Assembly (NCBI GenBank): GCA_037447655.1
Contig: JBBHKE010000833.1
Span: 1-64,000 of the forward strand
Direction of reading: 5' to 3'
Source: Zygnema cylindricum
Taxonomy: Eukaryota; Streptophyta; Zygnematophyceae; Zygnematales; Zygnemataceae
DNA length: 64,000 bases
In this document: piece after piece, positions 23,602 through 34,215 of the stretch
Numbering within the stretch: the first letter of the stretch is position 1
Layout: the number at the start of each line of letters is the position of its first letter
Notes under the pieces: model-generated
The model's database searches: none
What the model was told of the DNA's origin: nothing
Seen by the model: only the letters and a program-made list of their open reading frames with translations
Made by a program: the position numbers and the translations under genes

Positions 23602-24578
23602 TTAGACCAAAATCGAAGAAGCCTCTAGGTAGTTTTTGACTTACCCACTTTCAACGAGAGCAAAATCCACCCTAGTAGACAAATAGATAATTTGACTGCA
23701 CCCCTATACAGTGTGGACTCCCATGAGTCCACAACAAAAATAATCACTGAAAACGCCCAACCAGGCGATTAATTATCGAGTGGCAAAGATGTCAATATTT
23801 ATACAAGTTTGTTGAGAGAGAGGCGGCTACCTCCTCAATCCACTAAGTCCTAAATCCTCTCACAAATCCTATCTACTAATGTACGGAACCAATCAAAAGA
23901 GTGTACAGTACAAAAAGGTACTATGGCCGATATGCTTTCTGTACGGCCTGTGTACGACAAGGCCATGGAGTAGACGCCTGTCTTCTCCGGACTTGTCCTC
24001 ATGTTCCCGAGATTCCCGCTTCCCAATGACATTTCGCCACGTGTTGCCAAGTCATGTTACATCCGAAAATCGCCAAAGCAGCTATTACAGGATCTCAGGG
24101 ATGATGTGAGCTGTCGGATCCAAATTGGCTTTAATTCCCAGCCGTTCAAAAATAAATGTCTGGTACATTTTTTTGGTGCGTACTTAATTCCCCAACTAGT
24201 TTCTATGTATCCTATTTGTTATTCCGTTAATCGGATTAGTCGTCTCTCTAATGTTTTAAATAGCTGTAAAACCCTTATATCCTAACGGACTTCTACGACA
24301 GACTGGTAAGGTTTGACGGCTACGCCTCGCCCTACCGGTCAGAGGTTCGAGTCCTACCGGACTCAACTTTTTTGGTTGAGAGTGACTTAGGTCACTCTTA
24401 AGCCCTACCTATGGAGCTAAGGCAGCCATGGCTCCACCGCCCTCTCTCTTCTTCAGTGACTTCAACAAGTATGGGGGCTAAAGAGAGAAGGTAGAGGCAG
24501 GCTGCCTCTGCTTTTCTTTTCCTTTTTATCTTAATTAAGACCTAGAAAATACCTCCCCTAAATCTAGTGATTTCAACA
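23582..24578 (-). repeat. 5' LTR of decayed copia element
   Basis: 997 bp, TGTTGAAATC...ACAAAATTGCA on the minus strand. It closely matches the solo LTR at 15855-16851. The Gag ATG (23599-23601) lies 20 bases from its inner end. Confidence 0.85.
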
Positions 24579-25810
24579 AAGGTGAGGGGAGATGAAAAGA
24601 TACCCTACCCCCCTCTAGGGTTGATATCCCAATTGTACTGGTGCGCTAAAAGTCTAACAAAGATTTCCTCAAAACCCATTGTTCTGGTCCACAAGATTAT
24701 AGTAGTCAACCCCGGTTGAAACGCAACCGAGACCCAAAAAGGGCTACCAAAGAAAGAACAAAGACACTTCGACGCAGAATAACGAAAAAAAATTGAACAA
24801 TAAGTTGTTTTAGAATTAACAATATCACCTTGCCTTAAGAAAAATAGAGAATAAATAAAAGATTCAGAATAATAACAAGCGAGCTCAACATACCCCCAAA
24901 AGCAACGCTGACAACAAGAGGAGACGAAATCTTTCTCAAAGACACCGAAACAAGTAATGTCCTCTTTAACTCCTTGGTTTCCGCAATCCGTAACCGGCAA
25001 GACCCTTTTTGGTATCAAACAACCACAAATCCCAAACCGCCCAAAAAGGAAAGATAGTGCCAACTACCCAACAAAACTATGATTTCCAAAAAGACAAAGG
25101 CAAACCAAGATGGCAGTAGGGTCACAATCACATAACAAACAAAGGTTCTCCAAAAGAAGTTTGCTGTAATTTTCTAAGGGCTTTCTCAAGAGACAGTAAT
25201 GAAAAGCAACCTGTCTCTTTCGGCCCCAAGTGCCTTATACATCAAAGTTTGTCCAAAAATCAAAGCAAGGCTATCAACCAATCAGCTGCAAGCAATGGTA
25301 ACATAACTGAAATAGTACAAATTGACCTGTACAACATTTGAGGCAAAAAGTTATACTTCTGATGACGGCGAGATCCGCGATCGGAAGTTGTTATCTGTTC
25401 CACTATGTTTAGACAAAGTACTGAAGAGGGCACAAATGTACTAGATTTTGACCTAAGGTAATTAATGGAATATAAGTCAACTGAATCTGAACAAAATTCC
25501 TACAAGCAACTAACACTATAATCTAGACGACAATCCAAATATTTACACGACAATCCACAATGTACCCCCCACCAAGGCTGGCAGTAACTGGTCCCATGTA
25601 ACGGAATTGCAGTCTTTGAGACCGTAGAACTTGGTCGTCTGGCCTCTGTTGGGCGCGAAATAAAGTGCGTTTGGCTCACTTTAAAAAATACAAGGATTTT
25701 GTCCGGGTGGGTGCACTCCCTCCTCCGTACTCTAATGACCGTACAGGTGGGAAAGGCCCGGAAATCCTTGGTGATATTAAGGTGTGCCAAAAACGCACAC
25801 GAGCTTAACA
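24579..25810 (-). repeat. Gypsy LTR, left end cut by copia element
   Basis: Minus strand from TGTTAAGCTCGTG at 25810 through CCAGTACA at 24634, then ATTGGGATATC to 24579, where the copia 5' LTR is inserted. It matches the 5' LTR of the large gypsy element at 47913. Confidence 0.7.
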
Positions 25811-25812
25811 AT

Positions 25813-26049
25813 TGTCGAGCGTGCCAGGGAAACTTAAGAGAAGGGCCCACAGCCCAGAGTTGTTGGCATCGGAGTCCTACAAATGCCCCTAGATGCGTGT
25901 GTTTCCCATGATAGTGACCATGCCCATTTCTGCCACCAAATCCCTTAGAGAGATGCATGCAAAACCAAAGGGACAATGGAGCTTCCATGGGAAAAGATTG
26001 TGAGGGGAGGTGAAAAGATATCCTACCCCCCTCTAGGGCTGATATCCCA
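25813..26049 (-). repeat. 240-bp gypsy LTR segment between polypurine tract and LTR
   Basis: Minus strand from TGGGATATCAGCCC to GGCACGCTCGACA. It directly follows a purine run (AGAGGGGGGGAAA) after the pol remains, as an LTR start would. It is separated by AT from the next LTR start TGTTAAGC at 25810. Confidence 0.6.
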
Positions 26050-26099
26050 ATTTCCCCCCCTCTTAGTCGATTCTGACTAAGACATAAACTTACCCACCC

Positions 26100-27798
26100 A
26101 ATTCACAGTTCGCACAGAACCAAGGGCCTTGGGGTTGAGTCTATGGTTCCGAAGAGGAGGGGATACAAGTTGTATGCCAGCATTGGCTGCATCTATCACA
26201 GACCAAGACAAGTTCTAGTGCAGAGGAGCACATGCAATCGGAGGAGCGAAAGGAGGGTCTGCAAAATATGTTTGATGGAAAGTTGGTTCGTCTTCCAATC
26301 CTCGAAGATGGCAGGGGGCTACACTGATCTGATTCTCCTTGATTCTCTGGCCATCTTTCCCTTCCAAGGTAAGAACCTTTTTATCGAAAACGTCCACCAC
26401 TTTCAAAATCACTCTCTCGGCTGAAATATCTAGCGTGTCTTTTTTCTATTGCATCCGATACATAAAGTCTCCGAGAAGGAATCTCCGTTGTTGAGGTACC
26501 TAGTTCTCGCTCCTTCTTTGAGAATACCATAGCTGATCCCGATGCTGTGCTGCCTATCAATTCCCCATGATGAAAGGTATCTCTTAGTGGAACACTTTGT
26601 CTCTATCAGCAATCATTTTCTCAACTGTCCCCTGGTTATCCATCTCCGTAAGACCACTGCTTGGGCTGAGCCAACGCTGTGAAGGATGGGATGTCGTCCA
26701 AATAAAATGAAGTAAGGGCTATAGGAGTGGAGAGACGCTTTTTGGCTGAACCCATATCCCATGGCAATCTATGGTACACGTCTGTGCCACTCCCCAAAAT
26801 CTTCTTCCACTACATATTTTCGTAGTGACCGCTTCACTGTTTGTAAGCAACCTGCAGCCAAACCGTTAGCTTGGGGGTGGTCTCGACTAGTAAGTCGATG
26901 GTCGATGAGTCATTTCTCCAAAAGGGTTGAGAATTCTCTTACAATTTCATATCCTTGATCTGTCAAATTCTTTGCAGGCGCTCCAAATTTTGACAACACT
27001 CTCTAAAAGAAGGCATCTGCGACGGCTTTGGATTCCTTCCGTGGCAGGTCTACCAATTCGATCCACTTGGAAAAATGTTTTATCATGACAAAAAAAAAGC
27101 GGTTCCCCCATCTGCTGGTCGAAAGGGGACCGAAAAGATCCAAAGACCATCGATAAAATATCCCCCTAATGGGAAGCGAATGAAGCTTTGTCCCCCCTTT
27201 CTTGTCAAAAGCTGCCTTCACTCGATTGCAGGAGGTGAATGTCTGTACAATCTGGTTAACTTGGGCCCGCAGCCCGTGCCACCAATAGGATCCAGTGACC
27301 AAGGATGTGGTCCATTTTTTGCCAAAGTTACCACATTGTTGATGGAGCCTAGAGATTAATGTTTCTTGATCTGAGGGAGGGGGAACCACTTTCCTAGTTC
27401 CATCAGCCCATTTTCGGAGAAGATTTCCTTTGTCCCAGTCATATGCCGCCATTCGGGTCTGCACTCGCGACAATTGAACTCCAGCAAGGTGGGAAAGAGG
27501 AGAACCATGTTGGATGGATTGGAGAGAATCGGGATCGTTCCATATATCCTTCCGTCCGGCTCCAATTGATGCCTACCCCTCTACGTCTAGTGCAAACGTT
27601 GACAGTTCCCCCCAAGATTGCGAAAGCCAAATAAATACAGAAAAAGCCTGAATAAGTCCCAACCTGATTTTGGGATCTTCATCGTGACCGGCACCGGTAG
27701 AATTCGTGGTGGAAGGGTCACGATTCCTTCTAAGTCCATCTGCGTTCCCATGGATTTCCCTTGCCCGGTGGATTATGCTAAAATCATATTCTTGCAGT
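26100..27798 (-). pseudogene. Gypsy integrase and RNase H tail
   Basis: From the MITE down: RLQEYDFSIIHRAREIHGNADG (end of RNase H connection), LHQQCGNFGKKWT.. as a damaged H..H zinc arm with C..C at FTSCNRVK, and the catalytic core SLDLFGPLSTSRWGNRFFFV. Further on come LTDQGYEIV (second Asp) and PQANG followed by LAAGC, where the expected ..E is missing. A basic C-terminal segment with KDGQRIKENQISVAP may be the remnant of the module after the core. Stops and shifts throughout. Confidence 0.75.
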
Positions 27799-27806
27799 CT
27801 TAAAAC

Positions 27807-28621
27807 TAGTGTTGGGTATCGAGGACCCATTGCCGATATTCGATATATATCGAATTTCAGCTACCCGATATTCGATATATCGAATTTCAAATTATCGCGA
27901 TATATCACCGATATATCGTATCGTCGATATATCGAAGCTAAAAAAAAAAAAAAAAAAAAAATCCCACAGGTTTTCAAAGCCTCGTGACTTCGGACAAAGT
28001 GACTGTAAAATCTTTGCCGGAAAGAAATACGGTTTTTTCCTGAAAGTCAGCGGAGTGAAGAGATCTCTGAGGTACATTGACGAGGTACACTTGTGAAGTA
28101 CACGTACGTCAAACGCAAGTACGATTTTCTATACGAAAAAGGTCGGTTTCTAGATGTTTGATGATTTTTGAGATTTGATAGTCAGCTTACGTGGAACCAT
28201 TCATATCAGAAGACGTATGTAAAACTTATTTAGAAACGATACGCGATGTACCCGATGCCTCTGTAATACATAAATTTTGCTGTCCGTACTATTACAGAGA
28301 CCTCCTCGTGTACCCATACCCCAAAAAAACAATCATTAGAATTACAGAATTAGTACTTTTTTGTCGGTTACATTTTGCGGCGTCTACCTTTAAGTCTCGG
28401 AACGAAAATCACGGCGTACGTGGCGTATTAGACAGTTTGACTTTTTCGCAAAAATAGCATATTATATATAAAAAAAAAAATATTAAATTTAAAAAAATAC
28501 TATATATCTCGATAATTTATGTTGGTCGCGGTACGATATATCGAGGATTCTCCTCGATCGATATTCCATATATCGAATATCGAGATTATCGGGATATGAA
28601 TTTACCCGATACCCAACACTA
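27807..28621. mobile_element. hAT-type MITE, complete, 815 bp
   Basis: Terminal inverted repeats TAGTGTTGGGTATCG / CGATACCCAACACTA flanked by perfect 8-bp duplications CTTAAAAC at 27799-27806 and 28622-28629. TAG.GTTG termini with 8-bp target duplications are typical of the hAT superfamily. Both ends are rich in cgatatatcg words. There is no coding capacity. It splits the gypsy RNase H frame between KLARW and RLQEYDF, so it is younger than the gypsy. Confidence 0.9.
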
Positions 28622-30130
28622 CTTAAAACCCATCTAGCCAGCTTGCCGGTTAGTTTACTGTTCTCCATAATCCACTTGAGAGGCTGGTGATCCGTAATCA
28701 GAGTGAAATGGACCCTGTACAGATATGGTTGGAAGTGTTGGATTGCCCAAACAGCTGCAAGTAACTCCCTGTGTTGGCTGCTGTAATTCCCTTCCGCCCG
28801 GTTATTGATTCTATTGGCATAAGCCACCACATATTCGGCCACAACATCATCCAATTGAGCCAACACAGCTCCGAATCCAAACGTGCTCTAATCGGTGTAA
28901 AGGAGGAAAGGTTTCTGATGATCGGGCATCCGGAGTACAGGGTGCTGCTTCAAGGCATCCTTCAAGAACAGGAAAGATATCTGCTTTTCCTCAGCCCACT
29001 GCCAATCTTGGTCCTTCCATAGTAACAGGTATAATGGTTGAGCGTCATTGTTGAATTCCAGGATGAACCTACGGTAGTAATTAGCCAAACCTAAAAAAGT
29101 ACGAAGGGCCGAGATGTCTTGAGGTGGAGGGAGAGCGTCAAGGACGGCTAACTTGACCATATGGGGACCCACTATTCCGGGTGTAACTTCATGTCCCACG
29201 TAAATAATTTTTTGCACTCCATAAATACTTTTGCCCTGGTGACATTTCAAGGTTGTTGCTTGGAGGGTGTGGAGGACAATCTGTATGTGCTCTAAGTGTT
29301 CTTCGAAAGTTTTGGAAAAAATGATAACATCGTCGATGTAGCATCTAGAGTCAATTCCTTCGAGAGCTTAGTCCATTGCTCGCTTAAATTTTGCAGGTGC
29401 ATTCTTCAATCTGAATGGCATGTAGAGCCACTCATACAGCCTGGAACCTGCCCAAAATGTTGTTCTCTCCCGGTGTTTAGGTTCCATAGCAATTTGGTGA
29501 AACCCATTTTTCATGTAAAGGGTTGAGTAAATTTTGGCCCCGGCCAAAGAGTCAAAAATCTCTTCCGGGGTCGGCATCGGATATCTGTCACAAATGGTGG
29601 CGGTGTTTAGCACGCGATAGTCCCCACACATCCGAAAATCTATTGTTTTCCCCGAGGAATCTTTCTTGGGAGGGAGGACGGTTGGGGAAGCGAACCCATG
29701 GATTCCCGTACTCTCTTACAATAATTCAGCATCTACCAAAGTTTGGACCTTGGCGGAAATGAAATCGTTCTCTTTAAAACTAAGAGGATACTGCTTCTCC
29801 CAAATTGTTGTCGTCTCGTCTATTAAGTCTAATCTGAAAGGAGTCCCTTTGCTAATGCCTACATCCGTGTCTGACCAATAAAACACCTCTCTTGGTCACC
29901 TTTTTGTTCTTTTCTAGTAATTCTGGGAGCTGGGCCTTCTGCTGGGGTTCTAACTTCTCCCCTAAGGTCCAATCTATTTTTCCTGGCTCTACTGCAGCCC
30001 ATGCTTCCGGGGGCCTACCCCAGCGGGAGAGGTCAAATTCCAACCCTACCTGTGGGTCTAATTCTCCTTCCCCTATTAGTACGTTGCTGTTGACAACTTA
30101 CTCTAAGTTGTCCGTTTCTGAGCCTCCCCC
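28622..30130 (-). pseudogene. Gypsy reverse transcriptase and RNase H
   Basis: A pre-RT block W..EKLEPQQKAQLPELLEKNK at about 29900. RT follows with MCGDYRVLNTATICDRYPMP, AKIYSTLYMKNGFHQI (the usual D of FSxLD.xxGYHQI region altered), YIDDVIIFSK at about 29320, and the thumb FLGLANYYRRFI at 29080. RNase H has LLYTD at 28892, HRELLAAVWA at 28780 and TDHQPLKWIM at 28690. It is interrupted by stops at about 29370, 29250 and 28890. The YIDD catalytic box is kept. Confidence 0.8.
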
Positions 30131-30289
30131 CCCCCACTTAGGAGTCCCTAGGTTTGGGTGGATTGTTGGGGATTGAAAATTTTGAAAAAGTCTCTCTCCT
30201 TGCCTCTCTCCCCCCCTCAAGCTGGAAGTTAGCCTGTACTGCTAACAACTTTAGAGCTTGAAGGTAACTAGCCCTTGACTGAGGAGACT

Positions 30290-31728
30290 GTAGACTAGAA
30301 AAATCAAGAGAATTTTTCAACACCCACGTAACCGCATTCAGATCCATGCTCTGTCTTAGTAGAATGCACCTTTGGAGGTCTAAAATACCTGGTGCGGACG
30401 TTGTTGCTGGTTCGAATCCCATTGCCTGTTCTCGTTCCTCGACTATCGATGTTGTCCAAGCTCCAACCTTGCAATCGAATATCCCTTTCGATATGCATGG
30501 TTGTTGGGGAAGTAAACGAAGGTTGGTAGGGCTCTCCGTGGGGCCCCTGGTTTGTTGCACCGAAAGAACAAGGGACGATCAACCTTTGTCACTAGAGTGG
30601 GCATCCGCCCTGGTTCGATGATTTGTTGCAAAGTTGTCTGGGGATCTGTTTGGTGGCTCTGTAGGAGTTGGTTGAGGACTGAAAGAGGGATTAAATTGGT
30701 CCACTAAGCCCTAACTCTTTGTTGCAGAGTTGTCTAGGGATCTGTTTGGTGGCTCTGTAGGAGTAGGTTGAGGACTGAAAGAGGGATTAAATTGGTCCAC
30801 TAAGCCCTAACTCTGTGAGCCCTTGATCCCAGTTGCGCTGCAACGAAAACAATTGGAGCCCCTAGAATTTGCAGAATCTGATTCCAGCTATTGGCGACCT
30901 GTTTTATTTTATCATCCCCCGAGTGAACGTTCTCCATGACGTACCCCACAAGTGTGTCTTGAATTTGCTGCAGCCGGGAAACTAATTTGATCATCTGGAA
31001 AAAGGTTCGACTTCGGCTTTCCTGATGTCCCTCTCCTTTCCCTGCTAGAGAATATCCCTAACATGGCCATCTTGCTATTACCATATCTACTCTTTCCATT
31101 ATAGCTAACTGGGACTCCAGGATGTTGTCAACATTTTGGGGCAGACTTCAATGAGCTCTGCAGATGGAGGATATGGGAAGTTGTTGGGGATAAAGTTGGT
31201 GAAGCTGTTATAGTTGGTGTTCACTAACAACTCAAGTTTCAAGTGAGATTTCCACGGCTACATTAGACTCCACTTGATATCCTGCCTTCAAAACAACTTC
31301 CAGGTCCGAGCTGATTCCAGAGAAGAGTGATAGTATCCGGAGCATAGAATTTGGAATTGATAATGACACCACGTGTCGATTGAATTTTTGGTTTTTGGGC
31401 TTAACCACCGAAGATTCAATCCGAGGCTTAGAAGTCACATCCTTGGTAAAAACAGCTGAGAAAGACTGGTCCACTTCCTACCAAAGTGTGGCTATTTGTG
31501 AAAATCTGCTCTGGTATGCCTTTTCCCACCGCTTGGAAAAAAGAAATTGCTTTATCACCTTTGCAATGTTTTTGGCGCTAGCGATCAGTTTTGGTGGAGT
31601 GCAGGTGGCATAAACAGGATAACATCCGGAAATGGAAGCATTGGTCTTCTTGCGATTCCATAAATCCAATGGCACCACCACCTTTGTTCCCTCAGGATTC
31701 TCAAGGTCTCTAACCGTGAACTGTTTTT
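30290..31728 (-). pseudogene. Retrotransposon-borne cytosine-5 DNA methyltransferase
   Basis: Encodes a C5-cytosine methyltransferase domain that would use S-adenosylmethionine to methylate DNA. On the minus strand the motifs occur in canonical order. Motif I is LRILSLFSGI with following VAVEI (31345-31240). Motif IV is ARWPC-stop-GYSLAGKGEG, with the catalytic Cys codon at 31061-31063. Then come MENVHSGDD (motif VI region, near 30930), QLGSRAHRVRA (motif VIII type, near 30815), DRPLFF.CNKPG.P.RALPTF (near 30530), EEREQAMGF (near 30430) and MDLNAVTWVL (near 30340). The frame from 31345 to 30803 has no indel but four stops, and later parts shift frame. The N-terminal 130 residues, with ENPEGTKVVVPLDLW, are unassigned. 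The order differs from the rearranged DRM order and looks closer to DNMT3-like enzymes. It is flanked by gypsy protease and RT. Confidence 0.8.
30622..30813. repeat. 96-bp in-frame tandem duplication
   Basis: Two copies (30622-30717, 30718-30813) of tttgttgca(a/g)agttgtct(g/a)gggatctg... The unit equals 32 codons of the methyltransferase after motif VIII (WTNLIPLSVLN.LLQSHQTDP). The copies differ at a few bases; one difference converts CAG to TAG in one copy. Confidence 0.9.
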
Positions 31729-34014
31729 CCACATGTTGTGATTAGAAAGCTTTAGTACTCAGTAAATGGGTCAGTGAGAGATGGATTAGTACTTAGAATG
31801 TTTTTTAGTATAAACACTTCAAAATTGACCCCTAATAGTGTTACAGTAGTGTAAGGACAAAAGAGTGTATCGTACTTCTACAGGGACACGCGTTAGCAGA
31901 TGAGGATTTTGCAGGTATTTCAGAATGGCGGTGACACTCACATACACGTGTCTAACATTGAACAAGCGGATTCGCAGAATCGAACAGATGAAGTTTAGAT
32001 CGGACATCCAGTAAATTGACTGTACGGATTCACTATGGAACGTTGATTCGAATCGTGTTGACGGACGCGATTCGCGCGGGACCACAAGTGACAAAGCTCG
32101 CCGTACGCACTCAGGTGCTTCGTACCGCACAACAACAGTCGGCTGGACTTATGTGAACCATGCTGACTAAGCATCAATTTGAAATGAGACCATAACTAAT
32201 GATTTGGACGCGTGTCGTCTATCACAAAGATCTAATTTACATCTTACGACGATCCGTGAATTCAGCATTGACTAGTACTGACGCTTACAGTAGTTTAGAC
32301 GGATTCGCCAATTGCAGACTAAGCAAGTGGCACAATGTATGTATGACCACTATTTGTAGATATCTGAAACAACATTAATTTGTATGTAGTGAATTAGTTT
32401 TTAGTGTTACATGATTGAAATAGGATAAAAGTTACAATTAGGGTTTTGGACGTACTTCTGGTACAGTATACATCAAAACAACATTAATTTGTATGTAGTG
32501 AATTAGTTTTTAGTGTTACATTATTGAAATAAGATAAAAGTTACAAATAAGGTTTTGGACGTACTTCCGGTACAGTAGACGTACCGTTGACGTACAGTGA
32601 CTTTATTAGGGTACAGTACTTAGTTACACGTGAAGTACCTTGATTAGTGCAAGGCTCAGTAGATAGCTCTGTGAGTATAAAATGCAGGACTTAGTTTATT
32701 TTCAGCATCAGCTGAGTTTATCAAAGTAATGGCTAACTGTTTTTCTGCATCTTTGACCTGTCAGTGTGATCACTCTGATTGATATCTTGATATGAAACCT
32801 TGTGTGAATGTTCTATGATATAGAAACTATATGGTTGTGTAATTTTATTCTGTTCTGCTGTCTCCGTAGAATTCTTTGAGAGATTTACTTGGTTAGTTTG
32901 ATAAGCTGTCAACTGTTTTTTGGGAAATTCTGGAGCTCATATTTTTTGGATTCAAATGTGGATCAGGCTGTAACTTTGGGAGGTTATAGTGTCGAGTACA
33001 TTTTGCATGCTGGTGCAGTTTGAGGTGTTTTTGTAGATTATGGAGTAATCTCTGTTGTCTGAAATACAGTTGTTTTGGGGTAGTCTGTGGGTGTTTTCTG
33101 AAACTCTGAGACCTCCATTGGCCCTCAGAGTATGCAGATCCAAAAGAAGCTAATCTAGATAGTGCCGACTCCAAGTTAATATAAACCCAAGTGACTGACC
33201 CCTTGACAGTCAGAACCCCAATATTGATTTACCCCTGTGAAATAACACTTTCTGTGTGCTCAGTTCCACCACAGAATGCAAAGTTAGAATATGAGATTTG
33301 GACACATTCACCCACTTTGACTTTCCCTTAGAAATACAGCCACCATGGCAGACAAAAACTCTAACCGACTACACCCCTGTGTAGCCTGGACTCCCCTGAG
33401 TCCGCAGCAAAAAGAATCACTGAAAATGGTCAAGTAAATTGATAGTTATGGCTGCCCAAAGTTTGCCATTTATACAGGGTGCTCTCTGGGAGAGGCAGTG
33501 CCTATCCAAAATTTATCTAAGTCCTATTCCCTCTCTAAAACTCTATCTACTGAAGTACGGCACCAATCAAATTACTGTGTCGTACAGAAAAGTACAGGTG
33601 CCGGTGTACTTTCTGTACGGCCATTGTACGACATGGCCAAAATGTCGACACGTGTCATATCCGCATTTGTTCCCGTAATCTCCGGAGTTGCCGCAATCCA
33701 ACGTAGTGTTACCACGTGTCACGCAATGTGGCGGTGATCGCAAACCGCCAAAATCGTACGCCGCGATCTCGGCATCCTTCGCGGCCGTCCGATCAATTTT
33801 GGGTTTCAATCGTGGCCGTCATAAATACCTGCGCGGTATTCTTTCCGGCGTCAAACAAACTGCGCGGTATTTATTTCGTAGTAGTACCGTACGTCGTACT
33901 TTACATAACTGTTTCTATGCTCTATGCATATAGTTCTAGTTAAATGAATTAGTATTATTGTAACTGTTTAAATAAACATCATACCCCGTAATATCTAATG
34001 TAATTTAGACTATC

Positions 34015-34085
34015 TGGTTAAGACTACCGGCTGTTGCGGTTGAGACAAGTGGCAGGTACCAGGATCAAATCCTGGCTCTGTCAAA
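34015..34085 (+). other. tRNA-like module in solo copia LTR
   Basis: TGGTTAAGACT (34015-34025) fits the A-box at 10 of 11 positions. GGATCAAATCC (34062-34072) resembles the B-box within a perfect T-arm-like hairpin CCAGG-ATCAAAT-CCTGG. No full acceptor stem is found. Confidence 0.45.
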
Positions 34086-34158
34086 ACTACCTTTTAGAGA
34101 AAAACCCCCTATAAAACAACTGTCTGTCTCCTTCTAGACAGCACAGGCAGCCATGGCT

Positions 34159-34215
34159 AACTCCTTCTCCAGTCTTCAGTGACTGCGACAAGTGTGGGGA
34201 CTTGAGGAGGAGTTA
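34159..34215 (-). other. Conserved-loop stem-loop in copia LTR
   Basis: CTAACTCCTTCTCCAGTC pairs with GACTTGAGGAGGAGTTAG with two mismatches. The pair encloses the loop sequence shared with other LTR families. Confidence 0.6.

Larger units (their letters stand above)
18229..24578 (-). mobile_element. Decayed Ty1/copia element with unlike LTRs
   Basis: 3' LTR 18229-19228, polypurine tract 19229-19241 (AAAATAAGGGGAG on the minus strand), polyprotein remains 19371-23601, primer site 23567-23581, 5' LTR 23582-24578. The right flank is AAGGT (24579-24583) but the left flank is CTTAC, so the target duplications do not match. The two LTRs agree only over about 18955-19228. A recombinant between two insertions is the simplest reading. 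Confidence 0.8.

Noticed and set aside
25500-25988. 162-residue minus-strand frame with His/Trp clusters
   Set aside because: Falls wholly within gypsy LTR sequence; related LTR copies do not keep the frame.
32690-33060. Similarity between 32.7-33.1 and 36.0-36.4 kb as a duplicated host gene
   Set aside because: The matching TGTTG...GACAACA ends and CCACA target duplications show a solo LTR instead.
34015-34085. A true tRNA gene
   Set aside because: B-box and T-arm are good, but no acceptor stem, weak anticodon arm and repeated occurrence inside LTRs; listed only as tRNA-like.
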